A stretch of DNA of 64,000 nt from an uncultured Lewinella sp. Lineage in GTDB: Bacteria; Bacteroidota; Bacteroidia; Chitinophagales; Saprospiraceae. The stretch is from contig CAJXPD010000005.1 in NCBI GenBank assembly GCA_913057785.1, forward strand, positions 24,394 to 88,393, written 5' to 3'. Position numbers and translations under genes: made by a program. Shown in pieces: positions 58,112-64,000 of the stretch. The notes beneath the pieces are model-generated. The model saw nothing but the letters and a program-made list of their open reading frames with translations. It was not told the origin of the DNA and did no database searches. The stretch's first letter is position 1; every line of letters begins with the position of its first letter.

Positions 58112-60382
58112 TCAATTTGAAAAGATTTGTACCTTCCTACATTCCATCCAGCCATTTCCGATGAAGTAAATAAAGTGCATTCCAGACGATACATCGGAGG
58201 TTGGCAATTCAAGTTTTTGATTCCCAATTGCGGCGGTCTTTGAAATAAGTACTCCTTTGGAATTGAATAATAGAATCTCAGTTCGGGAAGAAGATGTATT
58301 CATTTTGGGTTCCACGATAATGGTTTGTCCTGCAGAAAGGATTGTTGGATATACATGGAAACGATCCTCCGATACCTCTTCAGTATTTGAGACGATTCCC
58401 GTTCCTCCATATGCACCGATATTGGGTTGAGCCGTGGATGAGATTGGGTTTCCGAAATAATCTTGTCCACCGTGACTCTCAAAAGGTAAATGGGGTTGAT
58501 CGAGGTTGTAAATCAATTTCCCGCTGTTGATCGCCGGACTATTCATTTGTAAGGTCAAGTCCTCGGGCAAAAAGATAGAATTTCCAGCAAATTGGGGGTC
58601 GAACGTCATTGCACCTGCACCTTGGTAAGTATCGCCCTCGTCATCCAGGGTATTAATGTTTCCAAACCAAATGTTATAGTCAAAATCGTTATAGCTCGGA
58701 TCATTCTTGATGAAGATCTGACCCAAGCCATTGGGCGCATAAACAATATTGTTGTAAATGCGGGTATGCCGGGTGACTGCTTCAATCCAGATTCTTGGCT
58801 GTATATGATCCGGGACAAAGACGGAATTATTGTAGATGAATACGCTATCGGAGGCAATCGGTGCATTTACCGTTCCTGACCAGCCGCCTACCCAAAATAT
58901 CCGCCCTAGTTGAGTCCCTCTGGAACGCCAACCATCTCCGACACTTATATTGTACCGATACCCCACATTCTTATTCCCGCCTAAAACTTCCACAAATCCA
59001 CCTTCATTATCCTCGCTGTAATTGTATTGGTAAACGACATCCTGGTTTCCGATATCAATGTGCATACCAAAAGAATCCTTGATGCCCCTTGCATGCATAA
59101 ATCGGTTGTTTTGCACCACTAGGTTTTTTGTACGAAAGCACCATATTCCGCTCCCTCGAGCGGCCATGCGCGGATCAAGATCGGAACCAGTGTAGTTGGT
59201 GGTGTTTTTCTCTACTAGTACATTGGAGTTATTCGCACCAATCACCATTCCAGCGCCCCCCACATGTTCAAAGAGGTTGTTGCGGATAACTAGATGCTTG
59301 GTAGCCAATACCCGCAGTGCATGTCGTCCAGTTCGAGTAAATAAGCAATTTTCGATCAATAGATCCTCGAAGCGAGTAGGGTACTGCTCATCCCCCCAAG
59401 AGCCGCTGGTGTTGAAACCGTAGGCATGAACACCCGTCTGGTCGTCATCGGTTAAGGGATCGGTCGGGTAGATATTTTTAAACACCATATCTTGGATTCG
59501 ATAATGGCCGAAGATCGTCCCATCCGTAGAGGTATTATGGAGGTAGAGGCCATAGCGGAGATTTGTCGGGTCTCCTGGCTGAGCTGGTCCCCCATCGTTC
59601 TTTAGTTCCAGGCCGGAGAGGTGAAGGAAGCCACTGTTTTGGACATACAAGGAGGACAAAAAGCCATTGCCATCAATAATGGGGTGTTCTCCGGTTCCGT
59701 AGGTCGCAATAACTATCGGTGCTTCAGCCGTGCCGCTTTCGTTGCGCAGTGCGAGCTGCCCGGTGAATGTATCTCCCTTACGTAGCAGCAGTGTATCTCC
59801 TGGGATAAGCTTCACGGCATTGATTCTAGCGAGACTGGCCCAAGGGGCGTCTTTGGTAAGCCCGCTGTTATTGTCGTTGCCGCTAGAGCTACTCAAATAG
59901 AAGGTAGTGGCTTGTCGACTAGTATCGGAAACAATGGTAACCTTGTCGATTATGGGAGAATTGAAAAATAGCAAACTACTTTCGCCTGCTTCAAAATCTT
60001 GCTCAAAGGTGATATCGGCCGGACCACCACCTTGGTAACACCAAGCCCCAGAGGCGGTGGCATCTAAAGATACTGTTGAATTTCCATTAACTTGATACTC
60101 TATGGTGACATCGTTTACTGCTATATAGCTTACCGTAATGAAATAAGTTCCTGCCGTCGGTATTTGCACGCCCTCCAAACGCAAGGCATTGGAGGTGCCC
60201 CCAGCATTAATTCCTTTGACCATCTTATTGTTTGATGCACTACTACAGTTGGCAATTTCCGCCGAACCAAGCAATATCCCGTCTTCCGCTTCGAGAAGGA
60301 TGTTCGTTTGGGCAGAGAGGATTGGTAGGCTTAGAGTAAGGAGGTATAGCAATATTATACTTCGAGTAATGATCTTCGACAT
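58112..60382 (-). CDS. Secreted CBM plus parallel beta-helix protein with type IX sorting domain
   Basis: This 756-residue protein has signal peptide IILLYLLTLSLPILSAQ. Residues about 28-150 resemble a CBM6/35-type module (LEAEDGILLGSAEIANCSSASNNKMVKGINAGGTSNALRLEGV, TYFITVSYIAVNDVTIEYQVNGNS). From about 160 a right-handed parallel beta-helix follows: FYLSSSSGNDNNSGLTKDAPWASLARINAVKLIPGDTLLLRKGDTF, then coils such as HLVIRNNLFEHVGGAGMVIGANNSNVLVEKNT and LVVQNNRFMHARGI. The end (VEPKMNTSSSRTEILLFNSKGVLISK, GMHFIYFI) is a type A sorting domain. Beta-helices of this class include polysaccharide lyases and glycosidases, but no lyase active site could be assigned. It is likely a surface or secreted carbohydrate-active protein. 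Confidence 0.82.
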   Translation of the reverse strand: MSKIITRSIILLYLLTLSLPILSAQTNILLEAEDGILLGSAEIANCSSASNNKMVKGINAGGTSNALRLEGVQIPTAGTYFITVSYIAVNDVTIEYQVNGNSTVSLDATASGAWCYQGGGPADITFEQDFEAGESSLLFFNSPIIDKVTIVSDTSRQATTFYLSSSSGNDNNSGLTKDAPWASLARINAVKLIPGDTLLLRKGDTFTGQLALRNESGTAEAPIVIATYGTGEHPIIDGNGFLSSLYVQNSGFLHLSGLELKNDGGPAQPGDPTNLRYGLYLHNTSTDGTIFGHYRIQDMVFKNIYPTDPLTDDDQTGVHAYGFNTSGSWGDEQYPTRFEDLLIENCLFTRTGRHALRVLATKHLVIRNNLFEHVGGAGMVIGANNSNVLVEKNTTNYTGSDLDPRMAARGSGIWCFRTKNLVVQNNRFMHARGIKDSFGMHIDIGNQDVVYQYNYSEDNEGGFVEVLGGNKNVGYRYNISVGDGWRSRGTQLGRIFWVGGWSGTVNAPIASDSVFIYNNSVFVPDHIQPRIWIEAVTRHTRIYNNIVYAPNGLGQIFIKNDPSYNDFDYNIWFGNINTLDDEGDTYQGAGAMTFDPQFAGNSIFLPEDLTLQMNSPAINSGKLIYNLDQPHLPFESHGGQDYFGNPISSTAQPNIGAYGGTGIVSNTEEVSEDRFHVYPTILSAGQTIIVEPKMNTSSSRTEILLFNSKGVLISKTAAIGNQKLELPTSDVSSGMHFIYFIGNGWMECRKVQIFSN

Positions 60383-60594
60383 AGAAGTTGTATTTGAATC
60401 ATGATGTAGTAGGGTGCCAATGTCTCTTGCCTAAAGCTAGACACCAGACTGTGCTGGTAGGGGGTAGGTTTTAACCGAATAAGGCCAAATTTTAGGCATT
60501 TGGCGAGTAAAAGCCACCTTGTTCCATTTTTGTTGTCTTATAGATGAGCTAGTTCCAAAGTAACGTCATTACCTCATTTAGCTAATAGAACAAT
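60383..60594. other. Divergent region between beta-helix and hydrolase genes
   Basis: This 212-bp gap separates two divergently read genes and should hold both promoters. No exact TAnnTTTG, long hairpin or repeat was seen. No coding frame is supported. Confidence 0.35.
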
Positions 60595-61683
60595 ATGACA
60601 ATCAGAAGCGCTTTTCTCTGTTTATTCCTAGCCTTAGGTCAGCTCACCGTTCAACCGATCATGGCTCAAAAAGTGGCCGAGGCCTTTGACTTTTCCTACG
60701 AGGGCAATACCCTGCGTGGCCTGATCGAGAAACCTAAGGATCGCCAACCTACTGCACTTATCGTGATAATTCCGGGCTATGGGGCTACTAATTTCGTGGA
60801 GGGCAATTGGTATGGAAGATTACGGGACCAGTTCGTTGATTTTGGCCTGGCCGTTATGTTTTGGGATAAGATGGGTTGTGGAGGAAGTGAAGGCGAATTC
60901 GATGCGAATCAGCCGGTCGAAAGTTCTGCAGCAGAAGCTTTGGTAGCCATTAAAAAAATACAGCAACAACCGGGATTCGCCTCTTTGAGAATCGGATTGT
61001 GGGGCGTAAGTCGGGGAGGTTGGATTTGTCCTTTGATCATCGATCAACATCCCATCGACTTTTGGATTTCTGTGAGCGGGACTGATGATAAGGAGACCTT
61101 TGGTTATATGCTACAATCCAATTTGATCATACAAGGGAAAACGGAAAAGGAAGCTCAATATTTGTATGATGCTTGGGCGGAAGGGCAACGGATATTTTAT
61201 ACGGGCGGTTCTTACGAAGCAGCCGAAAAGGCAACTAGACCACTGGATCAAGATAGTCTATGTCAGGCCTTATTTGGTTTTGGGCAGGACCTGGATAAAC
61301 CCAAAGCGGAAAGAGAAAAGCAATATTACATTAACCAAGAGAAGTACATGAAGAAAGGGTACTTTGATAATAAAAGTGGCCTCTTTGTGTACCTGCAAGA
61401 TTTTAATCTCCTGCTCGCCCAGATTAAGTGCCCTATTTTAGCTGTATTTGGTGAAAATGATAGTCAGGTAGATTGGAAAAGAACCAAAGCCTATTATGAA
61501 AGCCATTTGGGGCAACGGTATGAAGATCAAATGGAAATCAAAACCCTACCACAATGCAATCATAATATTCAGAAATGCGATAGTTGCGGATTCAAGGAGG
61601 ATCTTAGTAAATATCAATGGCAAGCTTGCCCAGGCTATTATGACACGATGAGGCAGTGGCTGCAAAAAAAAGGGTTTCTATAA
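60595..61683 (+). CDS. Secreted alpha/beta-hydrolase
   Basis: This 362-residue protein has signal peptide MTIRSAFLCLFLALGQLTVQPIMAQ. The alpha/beta-hydrolase fold shows the oxyanion region VIIPGYGATNFVEGNWYGRLRDQF and VMFWDKMGCGGSEGEF, and the nucleophile elbow GVSRGGW with S139. D289 in FGENDSQVDW and H323 in PQCNHNIQ complete the triad. The GxSxG form and large lid resemble dienelactone-hydrolase/acyl-esterase types seen near polysaccharide genes. An unusual Cys cluster lies after the catalytic His (CNHNIQKCDSCGFKEDL and WQACPGY); four Cys so close may form disulfides. It is followed after 90 bp by a lipoprotein on the same strand. Confidence 0.85.
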   Translation: MTIRSAFLCLFLALGQLTVQPIMAQKVAEAFDFSYEGNTLRGLIEKPKDRQPTALIVIIPGYGATNFVEGNWYGRLRDQFVDFGLAVMFWDKMGCGGSEGEFDANQPVESSAAEALVAIKKIQQQPGFASLRIGLWGVSRGGWICPLIIDQHPIDFWISVSGTDDKETFGYMLQSNLIIQGKTEKEAQYLYDAWAEGQRIFYTGGSYEAAEKATRPLDQDSLCQALFGFGQDLDKPKAEREKQYYINQEKYMKKGYFDNKSGLFVYLQDFNLLLAQIKCPILAVFGENDSQVDWKRTKAYYESHLGQRYEDQMEIKTLPQCNHNIQKCDSCGFKEDLSKYQWQACPGYYDTMRQWLQKKGFL

Positions 61684-61773
61684 AACATAGACCATTAAAC
61701 ATAAGGAGTTTAGGCAGATGGTATATTTAATCCGTGGATTCTTTAGTTTTGCCATACATCTAATGCTAAGATT

Positions 61774-62595
61774 ATGGATTACCAACGCCCACTACAATCG
61801 ACGCTATTATGCCTAAGTATCCTTGTTTTACTAGGAACGGCCTGTAATTCCAATACTTCCAATAGTGGAACAACAGCCAGAGGGGAGCCTATAACTTCTG
61901 CCAAAAGTTTAACGGAAGACACCACTTTAGCTGTTTGGGCAGAACTGATCCGCGGAACGGAAATTGAAGTTGCGAAGGTGTATACAGAAAACCCTGTTTT
62001 TCTAGGTCCAACTGGGTCCTTAGGCTTCCCGTTGGAAGAGCAAATTCGGTATCATCAGATTAGATACAAGGATCTAACTTCTCTAGTAAATCTTCATCGA
62101 ACCATTGCGAGTGAGGAACGAGGGTATCTATATGAGATTGGTCACTTTACCAATGCCAAGCAGGAAGAATTTAAACATCTACTCATTCTTAAACAGCAAG
62201 GAGATACCTTACGGCGCGAAATGGAATTCATTGCCCCAGCCTCGGCCGTCGATTCTTCGGCGCTACTAGCATTCGATCAAAGAAGGACGGACTGGATGGA
62301 ATTGTGCAATGCGCATAATGCGGAGAAGCTGGTCACGAGTCTTTATACTCCGGATGCCCTCTATTATAACCATAAGCCCTTAATCGTAGGGCATGAGGCG
62401 ATTGCAAAGGATTATCAATATATGAATCGAGAAAACTATTCCCTCCAATTAAAGCCGATTCATATCGAATTGGTGAATGATAGAATGGCTTATGAAATTG
62501 GACAATGTAGTGGTAGTTATGGTGGGAAATACCTCTTTGTTTGGTACAAGGATAGCAAAGGAACATGGTCTGTATTGATGGATTCTAATATCTAG
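61774..62595 (+). CDS. Lipoprotein with NTF2/SnoaL-like domains
   Basis: This 273-residue lipoprotein has LVLLGTAC lipobox (C near residue 24) followed by NSNTSNSG. The C-terminal 110 residues (FDQRRTDWMELCNAHNAEKLVTSLYTPDALYYNHKPLIVGHEAIAKDYQYMNR, IGQCSGSYGGKYLFVWYKDSKGTWSVLMDSN) match the DUF4440/SnoaL-type NTF2 fold. The first half (WAELIRGTEIEVAKVYTENPVFLGPTG...) looks like a second, diverged copy of the same fold. Such folds bind small ligands; no catalytic residues can be named. It lies 90 bp after the alpha/beta-hydrolase in the same direction. Confidence 0.72.
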   Translation: MDYQRPLQSTLLCLSILVLLGTACNSNTSNSGTTARGEPITSAKSLTEDTTLAVWAELIRGTEIEVAKVYTENPVFLGPTGSLGFPLEEQIRYHQIRYKDLTSLVNLHRTIASEERGYLYEIGHFTNAKQEEFKHLLILKQQGDTLRREMEFIAPASAVDSSALLAFDQRRTDWMELCNAHNAEKLVTSLYTPDALYYNHKPLIVGHEAIAKDYQYMNRENYSLQLKPIHIELVNDRMAYEIGQCSGSYGGKYLFVWYKDSKGTWSVLMDSNI

Positions 62596-62724
62596 GCAAA
62601 GGCTTGTAGGTATAGTCAAGTGGTAGAATATCGTAACACTTTAGGTTTTTGGAGCATAAATGAATACAGGTAGAGTACAAATCGCTTTGACACTACCTAA
62701 TCCAAAAAACTAAAGAAAACTACC

Positions 62725-64000
62725 ATGAATATTCAACTAGGCGAAGCTGATGCTGGCGTCAGCATCAGTATTTCTGTGCTCAATGATTTTCTGGTCGAAC
62801 TAAGAAGAATTGGAAAAATTCCGCAAGAGATCGTCCTTCAAAGAGAAATTGCCAATGTAGATGTGGATGTAAAGGTCCTTTTAGATCCTCCGGTTTTCGA
62901 AATGGCAAAACCCGATAATGATCAGCCTTATACCCGTCTTGTATTGACTGGAACCATCGAAGTTCGCCCCTCAGCTCTTCCAAACACTCCACCCATCGTC
63001 TTTGACTTGGATACTGCGGTGAAAATCTCCCTGGTCCTGGTACCCGATGAGGAGGGCTTTATGGAAGTCGGTCTGCAATACGATGGAGTAGATGGTACGC
63101 CTTCCGCTCCTATCTCGGAAGGGGATTTAGATGAGCTATTTTCAACTGGAGATATTAGTGATATACTGAATGATACGAGAATCCCTATCGCTAAGACCTT
63201 AGTGCAAGGACTAAATGATTCCCGGTTCGACAACCCTAATACCCGCCCCGATCCCGTAAATTGGTCAGTGGACCTACAACTTATGCCGGCAGGTCCTGAC
63301 ACGGTGGATGCTTTTGTGGTTTCAGCAGCCCCTCCCGGTAGCTCCGCTACTCCAGACTTGCTAGAGAGTTTTGTTCCGCCGATGACGGGTATGGCCTTTG
63401 CCTACAATAGAAACTTCTTGGATCTAATGCTTGATCGTGGCGCTACTGCGCAAGAAGGGACCGAAGAAGATGATCGCCGAGTGGAACGACTAGAGCTTGC
63501 CATGACAGATTCAGCCATTGGCGTTTCTGGACACGTAATTCGAATTGTTGATACACCCTTAGTTGATATTGCTCCGGATGTGGACATCCGGTTTGATGGA
63601 CCAATGATTCCAAGCCTTATCCGTGGGACCACAGGGATGGTCTTTGATACCAGTGGGATTGATGTACAAGTTGACCCTGAGGACGAGATCTTGTATGGGT
63701 TGCTAAAATGGTTCTTTACGATAGGGGCAAGTGCGCTACTTTTTACCGGAGTTGCGAGTTTAACGGCTTTAGGGATTGGACTCTGGATTACTTTAGTACA
63801 GAGTCTGTGGGAGGCAGATGCCGAATTTGAAAATGCCGCTAACACCGTGCGCGATAGTTTGGCTACTGCTTTAGGGGCTCAATTAGGGCTTTTGGCTGCC
63901 GCCTTAGACGATGATACAGATGTTGGTGAACTCCGCATTGATGCGACCCCCGATTCTCTACAAGTGGTAAATGGAAATATGATATTCTTGGCACAGATTC
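62725..64000 (+). CDS. Unrecognised large protein, cut by window edge (possibly TULIP/P47-like)
   Basis: The frame opens at the ATG at 62725 and stays open to the right edge, at least 425 codons. There is no signal peptide. The N-terminal 220 residues are beta-rich (MNIQLGEADAGVSISISVLNDFLVEL, ANVDVDVKVLLDPPVFEM, YTRLVLTGTIEVRP). A single long hydrophobic segment lies near residues 330-355 (LLKWFFTIGASALLFTGVASLTALGIGLWI), then an acidic helical region (QSLWEADAEFENAANTVRDSL). This organisation recalls tubular lipid-binding (TULIP/P47) proteins that pair with secreted or contractile systems, but the resemblance is by eye only. It sits 129 bp after the NTF2-like lipoprotein on the same strand. 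Confidence 0.55.
   Translation, partial: MNIQLGEADAGVSISISVLNDFLVELRRIGKIPQEIVLQREIANVDVDVKVLLDPPVFEMAKPDNDQPYTRLVLTGTIEVRPSALPNTPPIVFDLDTAVKISLVLVPDEEGFMEVGLQYDGVDGTPSAPISEGDLDELFSTGDISDILNDTRIPIAKTLVQGLNDSRFDNPNTRPDPVNWSVDLQLMPAGPDTVDAFVVSAAPPGSSATPDLLESFVPPMTGMAFAYNRNFLDLMLDRGATAQEGTEEDDRRVERLELAMTDSAIGVSGHVIRIVDTPLVDIAPDVDIRFDGPMIPSLIRGTTGMVFDTSGIDVQVDPEDEILYGLLKWFFTIGASALLFTGVASLTALGIGLWITLVQSLWEADAEFENAANTVRDSLATALGAQLGLLAAALDDDTDVGELRIDATPDSLQVVNGNMIFLAQI

Overview
The window looks like a chromosomal segment of a glycan-degrading member of the Bacteroidota, probably a marine Saprospiria/Lewinella-like lineage. That placement is inference. It rests on lipoproteins with an acidic stretch after the lipid-anchored Cys, C-terminal type IX secretion sorting domains, a triple-tyrosine propeller regulator, PadR-linked FtsX permeases carrying the family's N-terminal prefix, a TAnnTTTG-type -7 element, weak Shine-Dalgarno sequences, and GC content near 45 percent by eye. 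No rRNA, tRNA or CRISPR array was seen.

Region 1 (1-23.3 kb) is a beta-1,3/1,6-glucan (laminarin-type) utilisation locus. A divergent propeller/Y_Y_Y membrane regulator, cut by the left edge, faces nine genes and then a GH3 gene, all on the + strand. They encode a clan GH-A glycosidase fused to a probable outer-membrane beta-barrel, a 1341-residue lipoprotein with six near-identical beta-sandwich modules, a GH16 lipoprotein, a large cytosolic glucan-phosphorylase-like enzyme, a GH17 lipoprotein, a GH30 lipoprotein, an MFS/GPH symporter, two signal-less GH17 enzymes, and a membrane-anchored GH3. No SusC/SusD pair is present. The order suggests surface capture and cutting, passage through the outer membrane (perhaps through the fused barrel), symporter import, and cytosolic phosphorolysis and hydrolysis.

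Region 2 (23.3-33 kb) holds an ECF sigma factor with a membrane TPR protein that is probably its anti-sigma partner, a convergent TPR-CHAT protease-like protein, a TPR membrane protein, an RCC1-like lipoprotein, and a lipoprotein with an HExxH motif. Region 3 (33-41 kb) holds a complete IS1182-like insertion sequence, a PadR regulator with an FtsX-type permease, a secreted protein of unknown role, and a cytosolic TPR-LytTR regulator.

Region 4 (41-50.4 kb, minus strand) is a second glycan operon: an AraC regulator, an enolase-superfamily dehydratase, a sulfatase, a GH2 and a GH78. This suggests a sulfated, rhamnose-containing glycan. Region 5 (50.4-54.3 kb) holds a MarR/cysteine-synthase-like pair with two perfect palindromic operators, VOC and HIT proteins, and a GntP-type permease. 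Region 6 (54.4-64 kb) holds a second FtsX permease behind a pair of 20-bp operator-like repeats, two type IX-secreted proteins (one a CBM plus beta-helix), a secreted alpha/beta hydrolase, an NTF2-like lipoprotein, and an unrecognised large protein cut by the right edge.

Non-coding highlights are a three-arm palindromic element found after two unrelated genes, with base changes that preserve pairing; twin MarR operators; twin 20-bp repeats around a -7 element; and overlapping palindromes before the GH3 gene.
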